Shown here: in pieces, positions 27,314 to 36,450 of the stretch
Layout: the number at the start of each line of letters is the position of its first letter
How positions within the stretch are numbered: position 1 is the stretch's first letter
Notes under the pieces: model-generated
The model's input: the letters and a program-made list of their open reading frames with translations, nothing else
Told to the model about the DNA's origin: nothing
Databases searched by the model: none
NCBI GenBank assembly: GCA_030065055.1
Contig: JASJDS010000075.1
Span: 1-64,000 of the forward strand
DNA length: 64,000 nucleotides
Source: Calothrix sp. MO_192.B10
GTDB taxonomy: Bacteria; Cyanobacteriota; Cyanobacteriia; Cyanobacteriales; Nostocaceae
Direction: 5' to 3'
Position numbers and translations under genes: made by a program

Positions 27314-30300
27314 CTAACCCCCTACATTTTTACAGAGATCGCGATCGCTTGTTGGGGCGTTATGTTTGAGATAGCCTCCCATTACAGCACAAGCATCCTG
27401 CATTAGCTTGCCGAACTCTAAATCTGCTAAATTCCATAGAATCACCGTTTTGTCCTCACTGGCAGAAGCAAGAGTCTTGCCGTCAGGGCTAAAAGCAACG
27501 CTGTAGACATAATTTTGATGCCGCTTGAGAGTTTTGGGTTGTTTATTTTCAAGGTTCCAGAATTTGATAGTCTTGTCAGTACTGGCAGAAGCAATGGTCT
27601 TGCCGTCATGGCTGAAAGCAACCCCCAAGACCATACTTTCATGCCCCTTGAGAGTTTTCGGTTCTGGTTCTTTACTTTCAAGGTTCCAGAGTTTGATAGT
27701 CTTGTCCCTACTGGCAGAAGCAATAGTTTTGCCATCAGGGCTGAAGGCGATGCTGTTGACCCAATCTTCATGCCCGTTGAGAGTTTTCGGTTCTGTTTCC
27801 TGCCCTTGGAGGTTCCAGAGTTTGATAGTCTTGTCCCTACTGGCAGAAGCAATAGTTTTGCCATCAGGGCTGAAGGCGATGCTGTTGACCCAATCTTTAT
27901 GCCCCTTAATGGTTTTGAGTTCTTGACCTTGGAGGTTCCAGAGTTTGATAGTCTTGTCCTTACTGGCAGAAGCAATAGTTTTGCCATCAGGGCTGAGGGC
28001 GACACTGCTGACCCAATCTTCATGACCCTTAAGGGTTTTGAGTTCTTGACCTTGGAGGTTCCAGAGTTTGATAGTCTTGTCCCTACTGGCAGAAGCAATA
28101 GTTTTGCCATCAGGGCTGAAGACAACGCTGTTGACTACATCTTTATGGCCCTTCCCTAGGGTTGTGAGTACTTGACCTTGGAGGTTCCAGAGTTTGATAG
28201 TATTGTCTCTACTGGCAGAGGCAATGGTCTTGCCATCAGGGCTGAAGGCGACGCTGTTTACCGCATCTTTATGCCTCTTGAGAGTTTTCGCTTCTCTACC
28301 TTGCTTGTTCCAGATTTTGATAGTATTGTCTCTACTGGCAGAAGCAATAGTTTTGCCGTCAGGGCTAAAGGCGACGCTGTTGACTGTATTTTCATGCCCA
28401 AAGAGGGTTGTGAGTACTTGACCTTGGAGGTTCCACAGTTTAATGGTATTGTCCCTACTGGCAGAGGCAATGGTCTTGCCGTCAGGGCTGAAGGCGACGC
28501 TTATGACATCATCTTCATGCCCCTTGTTCGCGTAGCGTTCCGAAGGAAGGGTTTTGAGTACTCGACCTTGGAGGTTCCAGAGTTTGATGGTATTGTCATC
28601 ACTGGCAGAAGCAATGATCTTGCTGTCAGGGCTAAAGGTGATGGTGTTGACCACACTTCTATGCCCAAAGACGGTTCTCCGAAAGTCCGTCTTCAGTTCT
28701 TTACCTTGAAGATTCCAAAGTTTGATGGTATTATCATCACTAGCAGCAGCAATAATCTTGCCGTCAGGGCTGAAGGCGACGCTGTTGACATAATTTTCCT
28801 TCCCCTTGAGGGTTTTGAATTCTTTCCCTTCTTGAAGATTCCAGAATTTGATGGTATTGTCATTACTGACAGAAGCAATTGTCTTGCCATCAGGGGTGAA
28901 GGCGACGCTGGAAACCACATCTGTATGCCCCTTGAGGGTTTTGAGTAGTTGACCTTGGAGGTTCCAGAGTTTGATGGTTTTGTCATTACTGGCAGAAGCA
29001 ATGGTCTTACCGTCAGGGGTGAAGGCGACGCTGGAAACCACATCTTTATGCCCTCTGAGGGTTTTGAGTTCTTTCCCTTCTTGAAGATTCCAGAGTTTGA
29101 TGGTATTGTCATCACTGGCAGAAGCAATGGTCTTACCGTCAGGGCTGAAGGCGATGCTGTTGACCGTACTTTTATGCTTATTCAGCCGATTGTGCTCTCT
29201 AAATCCTTCCCCATCAACTGCCTGATGCAAGACTGTCGAAATTAAATTTTTAGTTTTGGGTGTATCTATCCCAAATTTTTTACGTAGGTTCTCTGCCTTA
29301 ATAGCTTCAAGCAGGGCATCAAACTTGACATTTTCCTGGGAGAGTAGCAATGAAAATTGACTTAAGGAATTAAGTTGAGCTTTTTGAGCATGTTCGGCTT
29401 GTTTCTGAGCATATTCGGCTTGTTTCTGAGCATATTCGGCTTGTTTCTGAGCATATTCGGCTTCTTGAGTCCGCTTTACAGCAACCCCAGCAAAGGCAAC
29501 AGCAGCTACGAATCCTATACTGATAATAACAAGAGAGAACTTTTGTCGCCTAGCATTTTTTTTCTGTTCTGCGAGTCTTGCTTCAGCTTCTTTTGTCTTC
29601 TCCTCCTGTAAACGCAGCATTTGGGCTTGTCGGCGTTTTTCTGATTCTTCTACCATTTTAATGGCATTTTGACTCGCTTCAATAAATGCCTTTTGAAGAG
29701 AAGTTGCGGTAGGTTTTTTCTTTTGTTCTTCCGTTTCCTGTAACCAATTTTGAGCAATTAAAAATTCACTACCCCGCAACAATAAGTCATCACTTTTATC
29801 TTTATACTCCCACTCCAATGCCCGATGCAACCATTTGCTATGACTGCGGACATGTTCTCTATCAGTATCTAAGGTTCTCACCAATTGATTAAAATTGGCA
29901 TTAAAATCCCCTTCATGACCATTAAAATCAATCCATTGCACCTTCGCCAATTCCGGATGCAAATCTGCTGTATTTACTTCCCGATGTAGCACTGTCACAA
30001 AGCGTTTATTCAAAGAAGCAGCATACTCCACCTCATCCTTACAGTAAGGGGAATTTACTGACCTTGGTGAGAGAATAAATAGAAAGTTATCACAGGCATT
30101 AATTCCTTGATAAATCTCCTGCTGAAAATCACTCCCCGATGCAATACTTTCCTGGTCAAACCAAGTCGTTTTTCCCTGTATCTGTAAGCTATCATTTAGC
30201 TTTCTCGCCAAATCCGAGTCAGCGCGAGAATAGGAAATAAACACATCCAACGACTCTAATGGTGGTTGCCGGAGACTTTCATTAATAAATTCTGATTGTA

Positions 30301-31561
30301 ACTGTGTGGGTGGATGCTGTACCCTTTTCTGTGCCAGTTTCAACCAAGTTTCGGCACTCCGTAAATTATACCCCCGCAAGAGAATGGTAGGATTATTTTG
30401 TTGCTGCTGCCACTTCAGCGCTTTAGTCAATAGAATTTTATGCTCGTTGTAATAAGCTGCATCCTGATATAAGATATTCAATAATTGGCTTTCATCGACG
30501 AGATAATCGTCTTCCTTGAGATTGTCCGTAAGGTCGATATAATGCAAACACCGCAGCACTGAGGGCAACTGCATTTCCTGGGTTTCTCGTACCAATATGG
30601 GAATAATCCGCTTATTCAGCGACACAGCTAAATCTAATTCTTGCTGACAGAAAGTAGACTTTACTGAGTCAGGAGAAAGCAAATAAACCAGATTATCCGC
30701 TTGTTCAATTCCTCGGTTAATCGCTGCTGCAAATGCTTCCCCAGTTTGAATATCTGTGGTATTCGTCCAAACCGTAATCCCCTCTCGTCTCAAACTCCTG
30801 CGAATCTTCTCCATCGTCTCCCTATCCTCATCAGCATAGGAGAGGAACACCTGAGTCATCAAGTTATTAGCATTCTTGATACTTTCGGTGATGTATTCGC
30901 AATGCAAATCACTGGGAAAACAAGGTGCTTGTTCATCTTGAAAGCGGATTTTTAACCAAGCTTCTGCTTGTTGTTTCTCTTCCCCAGTTAACAAGTATCT
31001 CGTTTGCTTTTGATTCCTCTCCCATTCTAAGGCTTTGGTTAAAAGATGAGTATGGTTTTCGACATAATCGTCATGATGTTTTAATAATGCAATTAATCCC
31101 GCCAAAGACTTATCAAAATCATCAATTCCCTCTCGAAAATACACCCAATTAATCTTACCAATGGTCGGGTGCATATTTTGAAAAGAGGTATGTTTACCTT
31201 TATTTTTATATCTTTCCCACTCCTGATCCGTCCCATTCGGGTTTCTTTGTTGCCAAGTTTCCCGACTGATTTGCTCAACATGTAATAAAGGAATAATCCG
31301 TTTATTATGCTTAATCGCTAACTCAATTTCTTTGCCACAATAGGGCGAATTTACCGAATGTGGTGCAATGATAAACAGGAAATGACATGCCTTTTCGATA
31401 CCATCATCAATTTGATTCTGAAAATCTACCCCTAGAGGGATGTCATTAAAGTCAAACCACACCCTGAAATCTTGTGCGTGCAAGTGAGCTTGAAGTTTGG
31501 TTGCAAACTCTTTACTGTCAGCTCGTCCATAAGAGATGAAAGCATCGAAAAAGCTAGTCAT
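27314..31561 (-). CDS. Triple TIR - transmembrane - 14-blade WD40 protein
   Basis: A 1415-residue protein, start ATG at 31561 (the TTG one codon earlier is not needed). Three TIR domains (about residues 5-150, 238-375, 438-575) begin DAFISYGRADS, QVFLSYADEDR and DVFISYSRADS. Each has a conserved acidic motif (CGKEIELA, CQQELDLA, CKDEVEYA) where NADase TIRs place the catalytic Glu, and each is followed by a similar helical linker (ALEWE...LLTGEE...AEAWL). Around residue 690 one membrane span (LVIISIGFVAAVAFAGVAV) is followed by four AEYAQKQ-type heptads, then 14 WD40 repeats (about 790-1390), enough for two seven-bladed propellers. Blades are very similar to each other (SPDGKTIASASRDNTIKLWN type). 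The protein probably senses through the propellers and signals or kills through TIR activity; this is inference. Confidence 0.88.
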   Translation of the reverse strand: MTSFFDAFISYGRADSKEFATKLQAHLHAQDFRVWFDFNDIPLGVDFQNQIDDGIEKACHFLFIIAPHSVNSPYCGKEIELAIKHNKRIIPLLHVEQISRETWQQRNPNGTDQEWERYKNKGKHTSFQNMHPTIGKINWVYFREGIDDFDKSLAGLIALLKHHDDYVENHTHLLTKALEWERNQKQTRYLLTGEEKQQAEAWLKIRFQDEQAPCFPSDLHCEYITESIKNANNLMTQVFLSYADEDRETMEKIRRSLRREGITVWTNTTDIQTGEAFAAAINRGIEQADNLVYLLSPDSVKSTFCQQELDLAVSLNKRIIPILVRETQEMQLPSVLRCLHYIDLTDNLKEDDYLVDESQLLNILYQDAAYYNEHKILLTKALKWQQQQNNPTILLRGYNLRSAETWLKLAQKRVQHPPTQLQSEFINESLRQPPLESLDVFISYSRADSDLARKLNDSLQIQGKTTWFDQESIASGSDFQQEIYQGINACDNFLFILSPRSVNSPYCKDEVEYAASLNKRFVTVLHREVNTADLHPELAKVQWIDFNGHEGDFNANFNQLVRTLDTDREHVRSHSKWLHRALEWEYKDKSDDLLLRGSEFLIAQNWLQETEEQKKKPTATSLQKAFIEASQNAIKMVEESEKRRQAQMLRLQEEKTKEAEARLAEQKKNARRQKFSLVIISIGFVAAVAFAGVAVKRTQEAEYAQKQAEYAQKQAEYAQKQAEHAQKAQLNSLSQFSLLLSQENVKFDALLEAIKAENLRKKFGIDTPKTKNLISTVLHQAVDGEGFREHNRLNKHKSTVNSIAFSPDGKTIASASDDNTIKLWNLQEGKELKTLRGHKDVVSSVAFTPDGKTIASASNDKTIKLWNLQGQLLKTLKGHTDVVSSVAFTPDGKTIASVSNDNTIKFWNLQEGKEFKTLKGKENYVNSVAFSPDGKIIAAASDDNTIKLWNLQGKELKTDFRRTVFGHRSVVNTITFSPDSKIIASASDDNTIKLWNLQGRVLKTLPSERYANKGHEDDVISVAFSPDGKTIASASRDNTIKLWNLQGQVLTTLFGHENTVNSVAFSPDGKTIASASRDNTIKIWNKQGREAKTLKRHKDAVNSVAFSPDGKTIASASRDNTIKLWNLQGQVLTTLGKGHKDVVNSVVFSPDGKTIASASRDKTIKLWNLQGQELKTLKGHEDWVSSVALSPDGKTIASASKDKTIKLWNLQGQELKTIKGHKDWVNSIAFSPDGKTIASASRDKTIKLWNLQGQETEPKTLNGHEDWVNSIAFSPDGKTIASASRDKTIKLWNLESKEPEPKTLKGHESMVLGVAFSHDGKTIASASTDKTIKFWNLENKQPKTLKRHQNYVYSVAFSPDGKTLASASEDKTVILWNLADLEFGKLMQDACAVMGGYLKHNAPTSDRDLCKNVGG

Positions 31562-31691
31562 CAACTGCTACCCCGTTCCTAACAAATTAAATTTATGGTT
31601 TATTTGTTAACAAGTAATTATACTGATAATCTTACCTGATAATCGAGTATAAAACATAATTTTTAGGTCAGCGATCGCAAAAATTTCAACC

Positions 31692-32029
31692 CTATTTACT
31701 GTTGATGTCTTTACAGAGGTTGCGATCGCTTTCTGGGGCATTGTGCTTCAGATAATCCTCCACTTGAACACTAGTACAAGTCGGCGGAAATACAGCAACG
31801 GTTTATAAAACGTCAAAGCTAGAGAACACAATACTTTTGACTTTTGACTTTTGACTTTTGACTTCCGCGCAGCGGTACTAGCATCCTGGATTAGCTTGTC
31901 TAATTTTAAATCTGCTAAATTCCATAGAATCACCGTTTTGTCATCACTAGCTGAGGCAAGAGTCTTACCATCAGAGCTAAAACTAACCCTAGTCACCCGT
32001 GCATTGTGACCCCTTCTATTAATTCTCAT
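31692..32029 (-). pseudogene. Truncated WD40 gene tail with internal repeat insertion
   Basis: On the minus strand a WD40 blade (GHNARVTRVSFSSDGKTLAS, then TVILWNLADLKLDKLIQDA) resembles the last blade of the neighbouring gene. It then runs into AAAGTCA heptamer-derived residues (SKVKSQKSKV). Beyond the insertion the old C-terminus continues as VQVEDYLKHNAPESDRNLCK and stops at 31692-31694, matching the neighbour's GGYLKHNAPTSDRDLCK. It is the 3' relic of a second TIR/WD40-type gene. The 5' part is lost at about 32025, where a plus-strand frame begins. Confidence 0.8.
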
Positions 32030-32227
32030 CTAGATGATTTTAGTAGCTTGATAGAACAAATCAGGAATGATAATATTTACACGTTAACTTTAGCACCATC
32101 AAAAATACTGTTCTTAGATCCGGTTAAAAGTGATGATTACCAAAGGAAAGGTATAAAGCTAATGACTTCGTTTGAGGCGTTGCTGATTGAAAGTATGAAA
32201 TGTATAAACTTGTTAACTGAAAAATGA
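32006..32227 (+). CDS. Small ORF coupled to the SLATT-like gene, possibly 5'-truncated
   Basis: A 73-residue frame (GTG at 32006; internal ATG at 32162). The sequence LIEQIRNDNIYTLTLAPSKI and LMTSFEALLIESMKCINLL is not recognised. Its stop overlaps the next ATG (ATGA), so it is probably translated with the SLATT-like gene. Its beginning coincides with the breakpoint of the WD40 relic, so it may be the C-terminal part of a gene whose start was lost. Confidence 0.4.
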   Translation: MTPSINSHLDDFSSLIEQIRNDNIYTLTLAPSKILFLDPVKSDDYQRKGIKLMTSFEALLIESMKCINLLTEK

Positions 32228-33144
32228 TTCAAACTAAATATATTAAGTCTATTAAAAACACAGATTTTCCTGCTCTATTCAACGCCGCAGACCAAGCTTC
32301 TTTATCAGCACAAAAAAAGTACCTACTTCTTGTCAAATCAGATTTAGCAATTCTGGTTGTTAGTGCCATAATGTCTTCTTGGAGTCAGGGTCCTGACTCA
32401 AATAGTCAGGGTCTTGACTATTTAGCTATTCTCGGCGCGTTCTTGGCAACTGTGGGTGTATTTATCACAGCTGAACTTTCTTCATCCAAGCTTGAACGGA
32501 TTTGGTTTAGCGCACGTGCTGTAGCTGAGTCTATCAAAAGTCTTTCATGGCGTTATATGATAGGGTCTGAACCATTTGCTTCTTTTTTAAATGACCAAGA
32601 ATTGGATGAAACATTTATTGAGGAAATCAACAAAGTTTTAAGACAAAAGCAAGACATTGCCTCAGAATTAAGCACCGATGTCTCCACTATGCCGCAAATA
32701 AGTGAAAAAATGAGAGAGATAAGAGCGCTATCTGTCAGTGAACGCCGAAATATCTATCTTGAACATCGGATCAAGAAGCAGCGTAATTGGTATAGTACAA
32801 AAGCTACCTACAACCGCAAAGCAAGAAACAAATGGTTTAACGCCATTATAGTTTGCCAAGCACTTTCAATTATAGCCGCTATTTTACACGCAATACCTCC
32901 CAAACTTCCTGTGAATGGTACTGGCTTTTTTGCCGGTCTAGCTACGGCTTTTTTATCTTGGTTACAGATTAAGCGACACCAAGACCTAAGTCAATCCTAT
33001 GCCCTTGCTGCTCAGGAGTTAGGGTTTATTGAAAGTTTAGGTGATCATATTACGTTAGATGAGAAATTATCAAATTTTGTTGCCCAAGCTGAAAAAGCTA
33101 TATCTAGAGAACACACCCTCTGGATAGTTAAACGTAATGACTGA
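32224..33144 (+). CDS. DUF4231/SLATT-like membrane protein (predicted pore-type effector)
   Basis: A 306-residue protein with two hydrophobic hairpins: about residues 38-85 (LAILVVSAIMSSW ... LAILGAFLATVGVFITAEL) and about 213-258 (WFNAIIVCQALSIIAAILHA ... FFAGLATAFLSWLQ), separated by a charged helical region (EHRIKKQRNWYSTKATYN). This arrangement fits DUF4231 and the wider SLATT group (SMODS- and SLOG-associating 2TM effectors), which are predicted to form membrane pores triggered by nucleotide signals. A SLOG-domain gene lies immediately beyond on the opposite strand. The family name is by pattern, not by search. Confidence 0.7.
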   Translation: MIQTKYIKSIKNTDFPALFNAADQASLSAQKKYLLLVKSDLAILVVSAIMSSWSQGPDSNSQGLDYLAILGAFLATVGVFITAELSSSKLERIWFSARAVAESIKSLSWRYMIGSEPFASFLNDQELDETFIEEINKVLRQKQDIASELSTDVSTMPQISEKMREIRALSVSERRNIYLEHRIKKQRNWYSTKATYNRKARNKWFNAIIVCQALSIIAAILHAIPPKLPVNGTGFFAGLATAFLSWLQIKRHQDLSQSYALAAQELGFIESLGDHITLDEKLSNFVAQAEKAISREHTLWIVKRND

Positions 33145-33205
33145 GGATAGGTTATGAGTTCATCGGGTGACCAACCTTTCTTAAGATTTTTATTTTTAAC
33201 TAATA

Positions 33206-33463
33206 GTTACGCGATGTGCAGGTGAAACTGTCAAGAAATCATTGTCAGTTAGGACGTATATTTGTAGATGTGGATGTACTTCACAAAGAGATCACAATGC
33301 AGCATTGAACATTTTAAATCTTGCACGGCAAGCTACCTTCAACGCAGAGGCGAAGTAATGCTTCAGGAGTAGCAGTCACTACTCTACTTGGGGCAACCCT
33401 AGTAGAGCAAACTGCTAGGATGATTGAAGAATCTGCGCGGCTTTAGCCCGCAGAGTGTCAATT
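33206..33463 (+). mobile_element. IS200/IS605-family remnant: tnpB 3' fragment and right end
   Basis: Bases 33211-33358 encode the C-terminal zinc ribbon of TnpB, partly decayed (RCAGETVKKSLSVRTYICRC, then GCTSQRDHNAALNILNLARQ, stop at 33356). Downstream at about 33430-33462 is the typical right-end hairpin of these elements (CTGCGCGGCTTTAGCCCGCAG) followed by GTGTCAA. The rest of tnpB and tnpA are missing. It lies between the SLATT-like and SLOG genes. Confidence 0.85.
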
Positions 33464-33464
33464 C

Positions 33465-34226
33465 CTAGATAAGTTCCAAGAGCGTTAACTTTTGAGCAGA
33501 AAGCATCTCTTTAATCAATTGAGTTAGGATATCAAAACTCTCCTTGAGGTCAATTGCTTGCACCAGCCCAGAAGCAACTAACTCCTTTGCTTGGTGATCG
33601 CTAGCTTCCCCACGCAGTGCCGCTGTCAGTGTATCAGCAAATCGTCCAGTCCCAGCAACAGCAAGTACTGGTCGATTCGCTTTTAGATTCTCTGACACAT
33701 CCTTCTTGGAAATCTCCCCACCGTTAACTAGCACTGCGACCGATGGCGCACCGTTTGCCAGTACAGTTGTGACATCAGCCAACCAAGGCGATTCATCACC
33801 CCAGTTAGAGCCAGGAATTAGCACAAAATGACTGTGATGCGGCTCCAATGCTGCAACCTCTTCAGGGGGGATTTGATTGGGAAGAGCTACCTTTCCAACT
33901 GGAGTTACACCAATCAAGGGAAATGTGGCTGATATCTCGGCACGAGCTTGACCCATCATCTGCATCACACCAAAATCAGTGCCGCCATCCACAACAGACG
34001 CACCTAGTTCTTCAGCCACCGGAGCCAGCACTTTTACAAATAACGAGCGCAGACGGCTTAAATCAGCCTCGCTCATCTTACCTGCACCACCTACAACTAC
34101 TAGGACGGGACGCGGACTGTGAAGTTCTAGTTTGCCCATAGCAGTGGACAACTCCTTTGGGGACTTAACTCGAATAGCAGATGCCGTTAGTCCGTTTGAA
34201 GTGGCAATTTTAAAGGGTTTTTCCAT
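33465..34226 (-). CDS. SLOG-domain protein, TRPM-type (LSDAT_prok)
   Basis: A 253-residue soluble protein with a Rossmann-like SLOG fold. Nucleotide-binding signatures are PVLVVVGGAGKMSEADL at about residue 40, GASVVDGGTDFGVMQMMGQA at about residue 78 and PHHSHFVLIPGSNWGDESPW at about residue 128, matching prokaryotic relatives of the TRPM channel N-terminal domain. Later motifs are PSVAVLVNGGEISKKDV and PVLAVAGTGRFADTL. SLOG domains bind or process NAD- and ADP-ribose-derived nucleotides and are predicted sensors for SLATT effectors. It converges with the SLATT-like gene, separated by an IS605 relic. Confidence 0.78.
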   Translation of the reverse strand: MEKPFKIATSNGLTASAIRVKSPKELSTAMGKLELHSPRPVLVVVGGAGKMSEADLSRLRSLFVKVLAPVAEELGASVVDGGTDFGVMQMMGQARAEISATFPLIGVTPVGKVALPNQIPPEEVAALEPHHSHFVLIPGSNWGDESPWLADVTTVLANGAPSVAVLVNGGEISKKDVSENLKANRPVLAVAGTGRFADTLTAALRGEASDHQAKELVASGLVQAIDLKESFDILTQLIKEMLSAQKLTLLELI

Positions 34227-34612
34227 TTAGTTAAATATGTTACTATTCAGTTAATTTATTTACCTGGAAGGTATTTGGAGAGAGGAGAAGGAAAAATCAC
34301 ATATTCAAGTCAATAAACATTATGATGGCTACTTTTATATATATCTACTATATACATCTACCATCAGTGATATTCCTTAAAGATAAGTAGGTGGGCGTTA
34401 AAAAATCAATCTATGTAACAAAATGTACAATCAACGAACAGCTTAGAAATAGGTTATAGGGTTTCCGGATTTAGAAATATGCTAACGTATATGCGTAGTG
34501 CTATATTTTGCGTTGTATTTGTAAATACGCAGATCCCCGACTTTTTGGAAAAGTCGGGGATCTTGTTGATCACAAATGGTTTAAGATTGGTACAGGAAGC
34601 GATCGCTCATTA
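34227..34612. other. Intergenic region with terminator-like hairpin
   Basis: AT-rich; it contains the probable promoter of the SLOG gene and, at 34532-34562, the GATCCCCGACTTTTT hairpin that lies 50 bases after the sigma factor stop. No gene is seen. Confidence 0.45.
34532..34562. repeat. GATCCCCGACTTT hairpin, short form
   Basis: GATCCCCGACTTTTT pairs with AAAAGTCGGGGATC, same family as 16694-16724. Its place after the sigma factor gene suits a terminator role. Confidence 0.65.
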
Positions 34613-35569
34613 CTAACTAGCCAAATATTCATTCATACTAGACTGGGTTCTCCGCAGCTTTTTTAAGGCTTCTCGCTCAATTTGTCGCACGCGCTCCCGG
34701 CTAATATTGAGAATTTCACCTATTTTTGCCAGGGTTAGGGGTTGTCCATCACTCAAACCATAGCGCAGAGATAAAACTTCTTTCTGTTGGGGTGTCAGCT
34801 TATCCATTAAGCGTTCTACTTCATTAGATAAGGACGACTGGATGGCGAAGTCTTCAGGGGAAGAGTTGGGATCTTCTAACATTTCCCCTAACTCGGTGTC
34901 ATAATTATCTCCCAGCCTCAAGTCTAAGGATAATGGAACCCTGGACTTCTCCAAATACTCCCTCACTTGCTGGGGAGTCAATGATAATTCTGTTGCTAAC
35001 TCAGCCATACTGGGAGCGCGCCCCAAATTCTGGGACATTTGACGTTGGGCTTTTTTGATTTTGTTTAATTTCTCGGTAATATGAATTGGTAGGCGAATGG
35101 TTCTACCTTTTTCTGCGATCGCTCTAGTAATAGCTTGACGTATCCACCAGTAAGCGTAGGTAGAAAATCGATAGCCTTTGCTGGGGTCAAATTTTTCCAC
35201 ACCCCGCTGCATACCAATACTACCTTCCTGAATTAAATCCAGCAAATCGACGTTACGCTTGATGTATTTTTTCGCCACTGATACCACTAGCCGCAAATTG
35301 GCTTCTACCATTTTACGCTTGGCTATTTCACCATCAGCGATCGCTCGTTTTAATTCCGTTACTTCTAATTTAGCCGCTTGTGACCATTCTTCCCAACTTG
35401 GTTCATGTCCCAACTCATTGGCAAGAGATTCCTTGGTTTCATACAATGCAGTTGCCTTTTGCACCTGCTTACCATATTGAATTTCTTCCTCATGGGTTAA
35501 AAGTGGTACTCGACCTATCTCACGCAGATAAGTCCGCACGAGGTCTGTAGGTGTATTCACGGTCTTCAT
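34613..35569 (-). CDS. Group 2 sigma-70 factor (SigB/SigD-type)
   Basis: A 318-residue sigma factor that directs RNA polymerase core to promoters. Region 1.2 ([20 protein letters not shown]), region 2 ([36 protein letters not shown], the -10 recognition and melting helix), region 3 (INITEKL-like [19 protein letters not shown]) and region 4 ([20 protein letters not shown], -35 recognition) are all present. The short N-terminus without region 1.1 places it in group 2, the non-essential stress and nutrient sigmas of cyanobacteria. The exact letter name cannot be assigned. Confidence 0.9.
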   Translation of the reverse strand: MKTVNTPTDLVRTYLREIGRVPLLTHEEEIQYGKQVQKATALYETKESLANELGHEPSWEEWSQAAKLEVTELKRAIADGEIAKRKMVEANLRLVVSVAKKYIKRNVDLLDLIQEGSIGMQRGVEKFDPSKGYRFSTYAYWWIRQAITRAIAEKGRTIRLPIHITEKLNKIKKAQRQMSQNLGRAPSMAELATELSLTPQQVREYLEKSRVPLSLDLRLGDNYDTELGEMLEDPNSSPEDFAIQSSLSNEVERLMDKLTPQQKEVLSLRYGLSDGQPLTLAKIGEILNISRERVRQIEREALKKLRRTQSSMNEYLAS

Positions 35570-36140
35570 AGTGCGACTCTTGGAATAATGATAAGTTTAG
35601 CGATCGGGTATTTCATCTAAGGAGGCTGCTATTGGTTAATCACCAATCTAGGGAGCAATCCTGTTTGTAATTAGTCATCTTTATGGATATCCAGTTTGCC
35701 AGTGAATGATAATCAAATTAGATTTTTAATTGATAAAAAATAGAATTTATAGTTATTTGACTGGTTTTGCAAGTATCCTGAGTTAGATATCAAAGGATAA
35801 TATTCAAATTTCTTATGTAAATATTTAATAATTGTAACATTTATGATTTTTGTCTGCCTACTAATCTAGAGATAGATTTTTGAGAATTTCCCTCATGTAG
35901 AAGGGATTATGGTCATTATAGAGAGGACTATATTGTCATGACTGGCAAGTTGCTTTTTCTCAGTTTTGTTTACATAACTCAATCATAAATGTAATTTCGT
36001 TGGGATTTGTCAGGCTTTATTTTTTCTTTCGAGTGTTTTGGGAGGAAAGAGTGAGGGAGATGTGGGAGTGATGAAGTAGGGGGTGGGGTTTCCCTACCCT
36101 ATAGGAGGTTATAATAAAATCTTTGTTCCAACCTGGGGGA
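35570..36140. other. Intergenic region upstream of the sigma gene
   Basis: AT-rich with no clear gene. A short repeat (GAGTGAGGGAGATGTGGGAGTG, with AGGGGGTGGGGTTTCCCTACCC, about 36047-36101) is a degenerate member of the GGAGTGA / GGGGTTTCCCC family. Sigma gene control elements are probably in 35570-35750 but are not obvious. Confidence 0.4.
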
Positions 36141-36398
36141 TTAGTGGCAATGTTTTGATGTATTATTTTTAATGCTTGTTTTGTATAAATCATGCGATCG
36201 CAAATATTTTATTACAAAGCCGATTAAATTGAGTTGGGGTAAGCTAGGAGAAACGATTAAGTTATTACCAGTAAATGGGATCAATAGCAATGCTACGTCT
36301 CTACCAGGGTATGTGTTGCGATCATTTATTAAATCAGTATTAGGATACCACTTGACAAATTCTTCGTAAGTTATAGATTTAGGTAAAGCATGAGTCAT
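36141..36398 (-). pseudogene. Internally deleted Uma2 gene remnant
   Basis: The 85-codon frame starts like Uma2 proteins (MTHALPKSITYEEFVKWYPN) but jumps to what looks like the family's C-terminal stretch (FTGNNLIVSPSLPQLNLIG). The middle, including the PD-(D/E)XK core, is missing. The tail after that is unrelated. It is best seen as a relic with a deletion of roughly 350-400 bases, next to an intact Uma2 gene. Confidence 0.6.
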
Positions 36399-36450
36399 TT
36401 AAGTTACCATTAGCTTGGTGGATTGTGCAACCAAACAGTTGTCCGGCTGT

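Noticed and set aside
27442-29245. Long ORFs on both strands over the WD40 region
   Set aside because: They are shadows created by the repeated WD40 codons; the -1 and antisense frames inherit the periodicity but lack any other protein features.
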